Positions 13,433-24,903 of a stretch of 64,000 bases of DNA are shown here, in pieces. Position 1 is the first letter of the stretch; every line of letters starts with the position of its first letter. The stretch is from Yamagishiella unicocca (Eukaryota; Chlorophyta; Chlorophyceae; Chlamydomonadales; Volvocaceae). The position numbers were made by a program, and so were the translations under genes. Under the pieces are notes generated by a model. That model did not search any database and was not told the origin of the DNA. It was given only the letters and a program-made list of their open reading frames with translations. The stretch covers positions 1 through 64,000 of the forward strand of contig BDSL01000207.1 in NCBI GenBank assembly GCA_003116995.1, in the 5' to 3' direction.

Positions 13433-13612
13433 TAACGAGGTGTTTCGCTCGGTCGTAGCGCAACCTGATTGCGATTTTTATGTCGTTGAGGCCGGGTGGC
13501 AACTGCGAAATGTGGGTGTCAGAGTCCGAGGTGTTCGCTCGTTCGTAGCGCAACTGCATTAGGGGGGGGGCGAAATGTGGGTGTCAGAGTCCGATGCTCC
13601 TCGTAAAGAAAT
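13433..13612. other. interruption inside the 274-bp satellite
   Basis: A monomer is broken here. Single bases are missing (GGGTTAACG for GGGTTCAACG, CGGTCGTAG for CGGTTCGTAG). About 40 bp of non-satellite sequence around ATTGCGATTTTTATGTCG follows. A partial second copy of the AATGTGGGTGTCAGAG-to-CTGCATTAG segment with more deletions comes next, and then the regular array resumes. It may be a genuine rearrangement scar or a poorly resolved assembly join. Confidence 0.8.
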
Positions 13613-16600
13613 GCCAAGTGCCGTCCTTGGGTGTTGCAACACTTGCTAGGTCTGGAACCGAAACCAAATCCCAACCCAGGAAGAGGTAGGAGGAGGTGAG
13701 GGGACGGAGGGGTCGAGGGAGGGCGGGCGGGGTGGAAACGGTCTTGATCGTAGGTCTTGATCGTAGGTCGGTCTTGAGCGTAGGTCTTGGGTTCAACGAG
13801 GTGTTTCGCTCGGTTCGTAGCGCAACCTGCATTAGGGGGGGCGAAATGTGGGTGTCAGAGTCCGATGCTCCTCGTAAAGAAAATGCCAAGTGCCGTCCTT
13901 GGGTGTTGCAACACTTGCTAGGTCTGGAACCGAAACCAAATCCCAACCCAGGAAGAGGTAGGAGGAGGTGAGGGGACGGAGGGGTCGAGGGAGGGCGGGC
14001 GGGGTGGAAACGGTCTTGATCGTAGGTCTTGATCGTAGGTCGGTCTTGAGCGTAGGTCTTGGGTTCAACGAGGTGTTTCGCTCGGTTCGTAGCGCAACCT
14101 GCATTAGGGGGGGGCGAAAATGTGGGTGTCAGAGTCCGATGCTCCTCGTAAAGAAAATGCCAAGTGCCGTCCTTGGGTGTTGCAACACTTGCTAGGTCTG
14201 GAACCGAAACCAAATCCCAACCCAGGAAGAGGTAGGAGGAGGTGAGGGGACGGAGGGGTCGAGGGAGGGCGGGCGGGGTGGAAACGGTCTTGATCGTAGG
14301 TCTTGATCGTAGGTCGGTCTTGAGCGTAGGTCTTGGGTTCAACGAGGTGTTTCGCTCGGTTCGTAGCGCAACCTGCATTAGGGGGGGGGCGAAAATGTGG
14401 GTGTCAGAGTCCGATGCTCCTCGTAAAGAAAATGCCAAGTGCCGTCCTTGGGTGTTGCAACACTTGCTAGGTCTGGAACCGAAACCAAATCCCAACCCAG
14501 GAAGAGGTAGGAGGAGGTGAGGGGACGGAGGGGTCGAGGGAGGGCGGGCGGGGTGGAAACGGTCTTGATCGTAGGTCTTGATCGTAGGTCGGTCTTGAGC
14601 GTAGGTCTTGGGTTCAACGAGGTGTTTCGCTCGGTTCGTAGCGCAACCTGCATTAGGGGGGGCGAAATGTGGGTGTCAGAGTCCGATGCTCCTCGTAAAG
14701 AAAATGCCAAGTGCCGTCCTTGGGTGTTGCAACACTTGCTAGGTCTGGAACCGAAACCAAATCCCAACCCAGGAAGAGGTAGGAGGAGGTGAGGGGACGG
14801 AGGGGTCGAGGGAGGGCGGGCGGGGTGGAAACGGTCTTGATCGTAGGTCTTGATCGTAGGTCGGTCTTGAGCGTAGGTCTTGGGTTCAACGAGGTGTTTC
14901 GCTCGGTTCGTAGCGCAACCTGCATTAGGGGGGGGCGAAAATGTGGGTGTCAGAGTCCGATGCTCCTCGTAAAGAAAATGCCAAGTGCCGTCCTTGGGTG
15001 TTGCAACACTTGCTAGGTCTGGAACCGAAACCAAATCCCAACCCAGGAAGAGGTAGGAGGAGGTGAGGGGACGGAGGGGTCGAGGGAGGGCGGGCGGGGT
15101 GGAAACGGTCTTGATCGTAGGTCTTGATCGTAGGTCGGTCTTGAGCGTAGGTCTTGGGTTCAACGAGGTGTTTCGCTCGGTTCGTAGCGCAACCTGCATT
15201 AGGGGGGGCGAAAATGTGGGTGTCAGAGTCCGATGCTCCTCGTAAAGAAAATGCCAAGTGCCGTCCTTGGGTGTTGCAACACTTGCTAGGTCTGGATCCG
15301 AAACCAAATCCCAACCCAGGAAGAGGTAGGAGGAGGTGAGGGGACGGAGGGGTCGAGGGAGGGCGGGCGGGGTGGAAACGGTCTTGATCGTAGGTCTTGA
15401 TCGTAGGTCGGTCTTGAGCGTAGGTCTTGGGTTCAACGAGGTGTTTCGCTCGGTTCGTAGCGCAACCTGCATTAGGGGGGGCGAAAATGTGGGTGTCAGA
15501 GTCCGATGCTCCTCGTAAAGAAAATGCCAAGTGCCGTCCTTGGGTGTTGCAACACTTGCTAGGTCTGGAACCGAAACCAAATCCCAACCCAGGAAGAGGT
15601 AGGAGGAGGTGAGGGGACGGAGGGGTCGAGGGAGGGCGGGCGGGGTGGAAACGGTCTTGATCGTAGGTCTTGATCGTAGGTCGGTCTTGAGCGTAGGTCT
15701 TGGGTTCAACGAGGTGTTTCGCTCGGTTCGTAGCGCAACCTGCATTAGGGGGGGGCGAAATGTGGGTGTCAGAGTCCGATGCTCCTCGTAAAGAAAATGC
15801 CAAGTGCCGTCCTTGGGTGTTGCAACACTTGCTAGGTCTGGAACCGAAACCAAATCCCAACCCAGGAAGAGGTAGGAGGAGGTGAGGGGACGGAGGGGTC
15901 GAGGGAGGGCGGGCGGGGTGGAAACGGTCTTGATCGTAGGTCTTGATCGTAGGTCGGTCTTGAGCGTAGGTCTTGGGTTCAACGAGGTGTTTCGCTCGGT
16001 TCGTAGCGCAACCTGCATTAGGGGGGGGCGAAAATGTGGGTGTCAGAGTCCGATGCTCCTCGTAAAGAAAATGCCAAGTGCCGTCCTTGGGTGTTGCAAC
16101 ACTTGCTAGGTCTGGAACCGAAACCAAATCCCAGCCCAGGAAGAGGTAGGAGGAGGTGAGGGGACGGAGGGGTCGAGGGAGGGCGGGCGGGGTGGAAACG
16201 GTCTTGATCGTAGGTCTTGATCGAAGGTCGGTCTTGAGCGTAGGTCTTGGGTTCAACGAGGTGTTTCGCTCGGTTCGTAGCGCAACCTGCATTAGGGGGG
16301 GGCGAAAATGTGGGTGTCAGAGTCGATGCTCCTCGTAAAGAAAATGCCAGGTGCCGTCCTTGGGTGTTGCAACACTTGCTAGGTCTGGAACCGAAACCAA
16401 ATCCCAACCCAGGAAGAGGTAGGAGGAGGTGAGGGGACGGAGGGGTCGAGGGAGGGCGGGCGGGGTGGAAACGGTCTTGATCGTAGGTCTTGATCGTAGG
16501 TCGGTCTTGAGCGTAGGTCTTGGGTTCAACGAGGTGTTTCGCTCGGTTCGTAGCGCAACCTGCATTAGGGGGGGCGAAAATGTGGGTGTCAGAGTCCGAT

Positions 16601-19017
16601 GCTCCTCGTAAAGAAAATGCCAAGTGCCGTCCTTGGGTGTTGCAACACTTGCTAGGTCTGGATCCGAAACCAAATCCCAACCCAGGAAGAGGTAGGAGGA
16701 GGTGAGGTGAGGGGTCGAGGGAGGGCGGGCAGGGTGGAAACGGTCTTGATCGTAGGTCTTGATCGTAGGTCGGTCTTGAGCGTAGGTCTTGGGTTCAACG
16801 AGGTGTTTCGCTCGGTTCGTAGCGCAACCTGCATTAGGGGGGGGCGAAAATGTGGGTGTCAGAGTCCGATGCTCCTCGTAAAGAAAATGCCAAGTGCCGT
16901 CCTTGGGTGTTGCAACACTTGCTAGGTCTGGAACCGAAACCAAATCCCAACCCAGGAAGAGGTAGGAGGAGGTGAGGGGACGGAGGGGTCGAGGGAGGGC
17001 GGGCGGGGTGGAAACGGTCTTGATCGTAGGTCTTGATCGTAGGTCGGTCTTGAGCGTAGGTCTTGGGTTCAACGAGGTGTTTCGCTCGGTTCGTAGCGCA
17101 ACCTGCATTAGGGGGGGGCGAAAATGTGGGTGTCAGAGTCCGATGCTCCTCGTAAAGAAAATGCCAAGTGCCGTCCTTGGGTGTTGCAACACTTGCTAGG
17201 TCTGGAACCGAAACCAAATCCCAACCCAGGAAGAGGTAGGAGGAGGTGAGGGGACGGAGGGGTCGAGGGAGGGCGGGCGGGGTGGAAACGGTCTTGATCG
17301 TAGGTCTTGATCGTAGGTCGGTCTTGAGCGTAGGTCTTGGGTTCAACGAGGTGTTTCGCTCGGTTCGTAGCGCAACCTGCATTAGGGGGGGGCGAAATGT
17401 GGGTGTCAGAGTCCGATGCTCCTCGTAAAGAAAATGCCAAGTGCCGTCCTTGGGTGTTGCAACACTTGCTAGGTCTGGAACCGAAACCAAATCCCAACCC
17501 AGGAAGAGGTAGGAGGAGGTGAGGGGACGGAGGGGTCGAGGGAGGGCGGGCGGGGTGGAAACGGTCTTGATCGTAGGTCTTGATCGTAGGTCGGTCTTGA
17601 GCGTAGGTCTTGGGTTCAACGAGGTGTTTCGCTCGGTTCGTAGCGCAACCTGCATTAGGGGGGGGCGAAAATGTGGGTGTCAGAGTCCGATGCTCCTCGT
17701 AAAGAAAATGCCAAGTGCCGTCCTTGGGTGTTGCAACACTTGCTAGGTCTGGATCCGAAACCAAATCCCAACCCAGGAAGAGGTAGGAGGAGGTGAGGGA
17801 CGGAGGGGTCGAGGGAGGGCGGGCGGGGTGGAAACGGTCTTGATCGTAGGTCTTGATCGTAGGTCGGTCTTGAGCGTAGGTCTTGGGTTCAACGAGGTGT
17901 TTCGCTCGGTTCGTAGCGCAACCTGCATTAGGGGGGGGCGAAAATGTGGGTGTCAGAGTCCGATGCTCCTCGTAAAGAAAATGCCAAGTGCCGTCCTTGG
18001 GTGTTGCAACACTTGCTAGGTCTGGAACCGAAACCAAATCCCAACCCAGGATGGAAGAGGTAGGAGGAGGTGAGGGGACGGAGGGGTCGAGGGAGGGCGG
18101 GCGGGGTGGAAACGGTCTTGATCGTAGGTCTTGATCGAAGGTCGGTCTTGAGCGTAGGTCTTGGGTTCAACGAGGTGTTTCGCTCGGTTCGTAGCGCAAC
18201 CTGCATTAGGGGGGGGCGAAAATGTGGGTGTCAGAGTCTGATGCTCCTCGTAAAGAAAATGCCAGGTGCCGTCCTTGGGTGTTGCAACACTTGCTAGGTC
18301 TGGAACCGAAACCAAATCCCAACCCAGGAAGAGGTAGGAGGAGGTGAGGGGACGGAGGGGTCGAGGGAGGGCGGGCGGGGTGGAAACGGTCTTGATCGTA
18401 GGTCTTGATCGTAGGTCGGTCTTGAGCGTAGGTCTTGGGTTCAACGAGGTGTTTCGCTCGGTTCGTAGCGCAACCTGCATTAGGGGGGGGCGAAAATGTG
18501 GGTGTCAGAGTCCGATGCTCCTCGTAAAGAAAATGCCAAGTGCCGTCCTTGGGTGTTGCAACACTTGCTAGGTCTGGATCCGAAACCAAATCCCAACCCA
18601 GGAAGAGGTAGGAGGAGGTGAGGTGAGGGGTCGAGGGAGGGCGGGCAGGGTGGAAACGGTCTTGATCGTAGGTCTTGATCGTAGGTCGGTCTTGAGCGTA
18701 GGTCTTGGGTTCAACGAGGTGTTTCGCTCGGTTCGTAGCGCAACCTGCATTAGGGGGGGGCGAAAATGTGGGTGTCAGAGTCCGATGCTCCTCGTAAAGA
18801 AAATGCCAAGTGCCGTCCTTGGGTGTTGCAACACTTGCTAGGTCTGGAACCGAAACCAAATCCCAACCCAGGAAGAGGTAGGAGGAGGTGAGGGGACGGA
18901 GGGGTCGAGGGAGGGCGGGCGGGGTGGAAACGGTCTTGATCGTAGGTCTTGATCGTAGGTCGGTCTTGAGCGTAGGTCTTGGGTTCAACGAGGTGTTTCG
19001 CTCGGTTCGTAGCGACA

Positions 19018-19560
19018 ACCTGCATTACGTAGGGGGAGGGCGAAAATGTGGGTGTTAGAGTCCGATGTTCCTCAAAAAGAAAATGCCAAGTGCCGTCCTT
19101 GGGTGTTGCAACACCCAGTGACAGTCTGGAACCGAAACCAAATCCCAACCCAGGAAGAGGTAGGAGGAGGGGAGGGGAGGGGTCGAGGGAGGGCGGGCGG
19201 GGTGGAAACGGTCTTGAGCGTAGGTCTTGATCGTAGGTCGGTCTTGAGCGTAGGTCTTGGGTTCAACGAGGTGTTTCGCTCGGTTCGTAGCGACAACCTG
19301 CATTACGTAGGGGGAGGGCGAAAATGTGGGTGTTAGAGTCTGATGTTCCTCAAAAAGAAAATGCCAAGTGCCGTCCTTGGGTGTTGCAACACCCAGTGAC
19401 GGTCTGGAACCGAAACCAAATCCCAACCCAGGAAGAGGTAGGAGCGAGGAGGTGAGGGGAGGGGTCGAGGGAGGGCGGGCGGGGTGGAAACGGTCTTGAG
19501 CGTAGGTCTTGAGCGTAGGTCGGTCTTGAGCGTAGGTCTTGGCTTCCGAAACCCAAACCG
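19018..19560. repeat. diverged right-edge copies of the 274-bp satellite
   Basis: Two copies carry GTTAGAGTCCGATGTTCC or its close variant, CTCAAAAAGAAAATG, and CACCCAGTGACA after the palindrome. The palindrome there extends to 18 bp, TGGGTGTTGCAACACCCA. The sub-repeat word GTCTTGAGCGTAG continues as isolated copies to about 19,650. Confidence 0.9.
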
Positions 19561-19739
19561 AAACCCAACCCAGGATGAGGAGGAGGAGAGGGGAGGGGAG
19601 GGGTAGATGGAGGGGTGGAAACGATCGGAAGTCTTGAGCGTAGGTCTTGGGTTTGCTGAGGATGAAGCGTGTGACTTGCTTGCTTGGGTAAGCGTAGATT
19701 GCCATCTCGAAGGCCACGGACCAGCCAGCAGGATAAGGA

Positions 19740-21150
19740 AACGCGCTGGCATAGTATCTCGATTCATCCTGAATGATGGACGGGGTTTGCCGGAATAAGT
19801 CAGCTTTTGCGAAAACGGAGTCGCCGGTGTAGTTGCGCGCATTAAGCAAAAAAATAGGTTACATCAGCTCGAGTGCGAAGCAGAGTTAAAGTAAGCCACA
19901 TCAGCAATCCTAATATGACCATGAGCGCAGTGTAGCGTGGCGTCCGCACGAGGTCAGGCGTGGTTCAGCGCTTTGATAGCTCGTCCGTTGATTCAGGACC
20001 ATATCGGTACTTGTGATAGCGCCGACCAGACTTAACTCACCTTGATAATTGAAATCTCCTCTGTGCACCTCAAGCCGCTTGTGGCCGGGTTTTAGGAGTC
20101 GGTTACTGTACTGAGGTCGGTCTTGGAAGGCAGAAATAGATGAGAAGGCCTCGAGCCCTGGTGTGGAGATTCATCCCGAACGACCAAGGAACGGGATTTG
20201 CAGAAGTATAGTCAGCTCTTGCGAAAGCGGAGTCACAACTACAGTACATTATTTGCGCGCGTGTCGGCCCAGCCACAAAGTCAGGACCAGATCGGCACTT
20301 GCGAATGATAGCGCGGACCAGAGTGAACTCACCTTGATAATTGAAGTCTCCTCTGTGCAAATGAAGCCGCTTGTGACCGGCTTGTGGGAGGCGGTTACTG
20401 TACTGAGGTCGGTCTTGTAAGGCAGAAATAGATGAGAAGGCCTCGAGCCCTGGTATGGAAATAGATTCATCCTGAACGACCAAGGAACGGGATTTGCAGA
20501 AGTATCGTTAGCTTTTGCGAAAGCCGAGTCACAAGTACAGTACATTATTTGCGCGCATGTCGGTCCACAAATTCAGGACCATATCGGCACTTGCGAATGA
20601 TAGCGCCGACCAGACTTAACTCACCTTGATAATTGAAATCTCCTCTGTGCAAATCAAGCCGCTTGTGGCCGGGTTTTGGGAGTCGGTTACTGAACTGAGG
20701 TCGGTCTTGGAAGGCAGAAATAGACGAGAAGGCCTCGAGCCCTTGTATGGAGATTCATCCTGAACGACAAAGGAACGGGATTTGCAGAAGTATAGTCAGC
20801 TTTTGCTAAAGCGGAGTCGCCATTACATTTGCGCGCATTCCGCTCCACAAAACAGGTCACCTCAGCTTGAGTGCAAAAGCTAGCAAACCCGCATACAAGC
20901 AATCCTAACATGACCATGAACGAAGTGCAGCGTCGCGCGGTCGAGCGCTGGTCCGGTGATTGAGGATGTCTGTACTCGCAAGGAAAGTAGCATCGACCAG
21001 ACTGAATTCACCTTGATATTCGATGTCTCCTCTGTGTAATTCAAGCCGCCTGTGGTCGGATTTTGGGGGGCCCACCCACTACAGTCTCGAGGTCGGTCTG
21101 GGAAGGCAGCAGATATGGACGAAGGGAAGGCCTCTAGTCCCCTTTGTGTT
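19740..21150. repeat. diverged tandem repeat family, 292-bp short and 394-bp long forms
   Basis: Boundaries marked by GAGGTCGGTCTTGGAAGGCAG fall at about 20113, 20404, 20697 and 21091 (the last as GGTCTGGGAAGG), giving units of 291, 293 and 394 bp plus partial copies at both ends. The unit at 20697 and the partial unit ending at 20112 carry about 100 bp extra, including AATCCTAA-ATGACCATGA. Conserved words include GATTCATCC, CACCTTGATAATTGAA and GCCGCTTGTG. On the minus strand each copy has GGTGAGT, a splice-donor-like word. The copies are much more diverged from one another than the 274-bp monomers are. No coding function is supported. Confidence 0.85.
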
Positions 21151-22438
21151 TTGTCCGAGGTGCGGAAAGTCGTGAGTTTAGTTCATTATTAGTAGTTTGT
21201 CCCTGCTTATCCCTGCTTATATGCTGTCCAGAATGAGGACCCTGTTGCGGCCGTACACATGCAGTGCAGTCGAAGGTGAGAACCCTGAGAAGCAAGGTGA
21301 CTTCTTCTCTGGGCATGAAGTGATTGTAAGTGTTACTTCGCATTTGCATTCCCTCCAAACTTGAGAGGAAATTGAGGATGGCACGCTGACTGCAATTGTC
21401 GCGCATGGTATTCAGCTTAGTTCGCCATCCGACGCACATCTAGCCATGGAAATCTCATTGCATATGAATACTGCTAGCTATATGTGCCACTGCGTGCGCA
21501 CTCGTTTGGCCTGTGGTCGGAAATGAAGGTCGTCATGAGTAAGCTGCGCAAAAAGGGATGAGGTTACCGGTTTACTGTAGGTCCCTAATAATTAAATTCC
21601 TATATACGCCGTCCTGAACTGGTTTACCAGCAGGGTGGCAGGGTCGCAACACCCGCCGTGCGTCTCTAAGCTCTTGTAGGGTCCGTGCGTAATCCGGTTT
21701 AGGGTCCCCCGGGCTGTAGTGAAGGTGTGCATGGACCCTAATAATAAGCACCCAAGAGATATTCCCCGGCGGGCGGGATCATCCGTAGCTACGTACCTGG
21801 GGGAGGTGCCGGCATGCAGGACCGGCGGCGGCGGTCATGTGCAACCAGCACGCACGGTAGTGTTCTGCTCGAACGCCAGGTAGGGTTACAGTCGTGATAC
21901 TACCCGGTTGGGAACGAAGATATGGTACCGCTGCCGCACGTAAATATGGGACAATCCGTGTACGTAAGGCCCCCTGCGTGCGTAGTGTTCCGGAGCACCG
22001 TACCGGTTTAGGGTCCCTGTACCAGTTTAGCGTCCCTGACCGGTTTTGGTTCCAAAATCCCTTCTGGACGATCCGCATCCTTTGACGTACTAACTTGTGA
22101 TGAAGACGGACCGCACTTACTTCCGGTTGCACACTGAGTGCACACGCGCACTCTTACCGCGACTGTCGCGCATGGTTTTCAACAAAGTCTTCAGGCGGCT
22201 CGTCATATCGTCCACCGACATATCGTCCACCAACGGCATCCCAGCCGACCTCTACCGCGCCGTGCGCGCCCACCTGGCGCCTAGGTGGCCTCCACGTTGT
22301 TGCCTAAGCCGTGGCCCTTAATAACCTGCCCTTCGCGGACGTCCCCACGGCCCCAGCCATGGACGCAATTGAACTTCTCCGCCTTCGATCGGACGACCGC
22401 GCGAGGCCGCCTATGGCCTCCACCGGCTGACCTGGCAC
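21151..22438. other. unassigned intergenic DNA with scattered CCGGTTTAGGGTCCC words
   Basis: No gene supported. Variants of ACCGGTTTAGGGTCCCT occur at about 21570, 21692, 22003, 22022 and 22040. A 15-bp direct repeat CATATCGTCCACC occurs twice at about 22204-22232. Short open frames (for example + strand 22097-22321) show no recognisable family. Confidence 0.5.
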
Positions 22439-23503
22439 ATGGAATACTTTGGTCTTCCCCCAAACACATTCGTGTCCCTGCCTGCGCGCCTCCGTCCTCG
22501 TCGGCCACCCCGCGCGCGCCTGCTGGCGGGTTCGGCGCCCTGCCGCTGTACTGCCACTTGCTGGTCCTCCATGCTTGCTGGGCGGCGCGCTTTGTGCTTG
22601 CTTTGGGGACGTGCAGGGGATGGTTCCGCCGTCGCGCCGCGGGCATTGCACCCGTGGCAGCAGGCGCTGCAGGTCTACCTGGATCTCCTCCACCCGGCTT
22701 CCCGGCCCCTTGACCTCCTCACGGTGGACGCTGCTGGCGATTGGCTGTGCGCGGCTGGCTTTCGCCTGCCCGCGGACGTGTGGCGTGCGTGTGGTCAGCG
22801 GCCTTGCCGGTCTCCCGCCTGTGTCCGATGTGCCGGCGAAACTTCTGCTGCCCGGCGACTGGTGCTGGGCGTGTCTGTCATAGCATGGTCTGGGGGTGCT
22901 GGGCGATATATTGGCCGCCGAGGCCGCCTTTGCTGCCTTTGCTGGGCGGTGGGGGTCCGATTGCGGCCTTTGTCGGGCGGTGGGCGTCCGACTCAACTCC
23001 GGGGCCGCCCCAGTCCGAGTCAGACAGCACTCTCCACTGGGCTCACTGGCGCTCTCTGGTCGCTGTCTCCCTGACGCCGTCGGCTTCTAGCGTGTTGGCT
23101 TTCGCGGACTGGGGATATCATGGCTCGATGGCGGCGTTGTCGTTGCAGCGGCTGCTCCTGGATCGATGCACCTCTGATCTTCGGGGCGACTGCTGGAGGA
23201 AAGCGCCATGTTGCCAATGCTTGTAACAATTCGCGGATAGTATCCAATACGTGCACCGCTACAATGTCATTCCCGCTGCTGCCGGCAGAAGGTGTTGTGA
23301 CATTTTCCGAGAGTGGGCTACTTATGCGCTCCATCCAGCGTAAATCGAGGCGTTCACCGGGTCAATCTGCGTTGGATGGGATACGTGATGAAGTCCGTCA
23401 CCTAAAGCTGCTGGGGCTGGGATGGTGGCCCTGCCTTGTTAAGGGTGCGTCTCCCAGGGGTCGCCGGCCTGTGAAGGGAAAGAAGCGGGCACTAAAACAG
23501 TAA
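22439..23503 (+). other. GC-rich stretch with overlapping unrecognised open frames
   Basis: Open frames cover this stretch in all three + frames (22439-23074, 22741-23226, 23120-23503) and in parts of the minus strand. None contains a domain I recognise. Isolated Cys pairs (CPMC at about 22830; WCWAC at about 22860-22875 in another frame) are not enough to call a zinc finger. It could be a decayed transposon or an unresolved exon cluster. Confidence 0.25.
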
Positions 23504-24376
23504 TCTGACGCACTGATGCCTGGCTATGGCTATAAACCACATCCAACATGTTTGAGTTCTGGGTAAACTATGGTTAACTAACGTCGCTGGTGTAGTACGG
23601 TTTCCTACAGGCCGTCGTTAAGACCGTTGGGAGACCCTTCGCAGTCTCAGTGGGCCTCAGTGGGCCGATACATCCTGATACATCCTATGTTTATTCACTA
23701 TCCGTCCGTGCATTGGTCAGGGAAGGCCTGTGCGTTAGGAGGGGTTCGCCTGCGTACGCCTGGGTACTATGTTTTGTGCACGCAGTGCAACGCGCTAATA
23801 TTAGGAAAAAATGAATTTATTGCTGCAAAGCCGCGGTAAGCTTTTTTATGTAGTGTACCAAAAATTGTAGGTACAAGTGTAGTTACAGTTTGCAAAAGGG
23901 CCACGAGTGCGGACTGCTCAATAACAGTACATCTTTATTACAAATCTATGGTGTGCTGTTAAGCTACCAATCGCGCGTTTTCATCATTCGTGTGCGAAAC
24001 CAAACACGCCCCGTAACGGCCTGGGTAAAGGCTGATGAAAGGTTAACACGCTTTGCCATATATTCCAAACGATGAATGCCACAAAGCGCGCATTTATGTC
24101 CTATCACTGCTCGGCCTGGAACAGGGTGCATCTCTCTGGGGATGGCTTTGGGTTCTCCTGATTGGGCTATCTGGTAAGCCGAAACACAACCCGGCATAGA
24201 GCTACGTAAGGCCCGCTATTATGTTTGGCGTGCACCACGGCACCAGATGCAGCGGTGACAAGAGAGTGGCGCAGCACGTACGCAGCTGTGCAACAGCACC
24301 ACAGGTGCAAGCACATAAAGGTAGCTGTCTAGGCGGAACAAATATGTGGCAAGCATGTTTCGAAATAGCGTTTTCC
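23504..24376. other. unassigned, comparatively AT-rich DNA
   Basis: I see no gene, tRNA-like fold or tandem repeat here. Composition drops in GC relative to both sides. The word TGCAAGCACATA at about 24308 recurs at about 24731, just inside the right arm of the inverted repeat pair. Confidence 0.5.
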
Positions 24377-24495
24377 CCACTGATCCTTTATTTTCAAGGG
24401 CATTCATGCGACAGCATTGGACTAGATCCCTATCTTGCACGGACTTGGGAGACACCGCCGTTAAGGAATATGCTGCCGAATAACAAGCACCGCTG
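24377..24495 (+). repeat. left arm of an imperfect inverted repeat
   Basis: Read forwards, this arm matches the reverse complement of 24795-24903 at roughly three bases in four. Shared blocks in the same order are CCCACTGAT, TTTCAAGGGCATTC, CACGGACTTGGGA, ACACCG and GTTAAG. The spacer is about 300 bp. Confidence 0.75.
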
Positions 24496-24794
24496 ATCAG
24501 ATGACCATCGCATTTCCCACCTGGACATAGTGGGAGCACGACTGACGAAGAAGCCCCAAATTTAACCACCTGATGGGCATGTATGCACCATGGCGGCAAA
24601 TACGTTGGGATGCCGGGTGTGTTGGCCCATTTGCTCAAACGGTGATCTGCTCCGCCATTCTGCGGAGGCCCGGCCACGATGACAGCGGTTGGTATAATCA
24701 GTAAGAACCTCGCCATTTCGCACATCAAAATGTGCAAGCACATACCGGTAAGCCGTTGTTAATGCAATGCCAGTAGCGGCGCGATTGCCTCCTC

Positions 24795-24903
24795 GTTTGT
24801 CGGCGGCACATTTCTTAACAACGGTGTTCCCAAGTCCGTGTAACAGAAAGGTAACTTGTTCAACGCTTTCTTCCGAATGCCCTTGAAACAAACAATCAGT
24901 GGG
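24795..24903 (-). repeat. right arm of an imperfect inverted repeat
   Basis: Partner of 24377-24495. Outside the arms similarity fades, although CGGAACAA is shared a little further out. No terminal motif or target-site duplication identifies a known transposon superfamily. Confidence 0.75.

Larger units (their letters stand above)
2850..19560. repeat. 274-bp satellite array, about 60 monomers
   Basis: Head-to-tail monomers of 273-276 bp; most are exactly 274. Each contains, in + strand order: a run of usually eight Gs after GCATTA; AATGTGGGTGTCAGAGTCC; a 12-bp palindrome GTGTTGCAACAC; a G-rich block with six runs of three or more Gs; and a nested sub-repeat of GTCTTGATCGTAG/GTCTTGAGCGTAG words. 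Central monomers are almost identical, differing mainly in the G-run length and a few point variants, while the first and last copies are diverged. Since 274 mod 3 is 1, each monomer shifts frame, so the many apparent reading frames of 60-546 codons are artefacts. Confidence 0.97.

Noticed and set aside
6900..19050. TTAGGG words as interstitial telomere repeats
   Set aside because: Each 274-bp monomer has a single TTAGGG caused by the G run after GCATTA. There is no tandem telomere-type array.
2759..19849. Many minus-strand frames of 90-546 codons and + strand frames of 60-92 codons in the 274-bp satellite
   Set aside because: The monomer is not a multiple of three, so successive copies are read in different frames. 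Repeats of the same short protein text come from the tandem DNA. No start context, intron or constraint supports coding.
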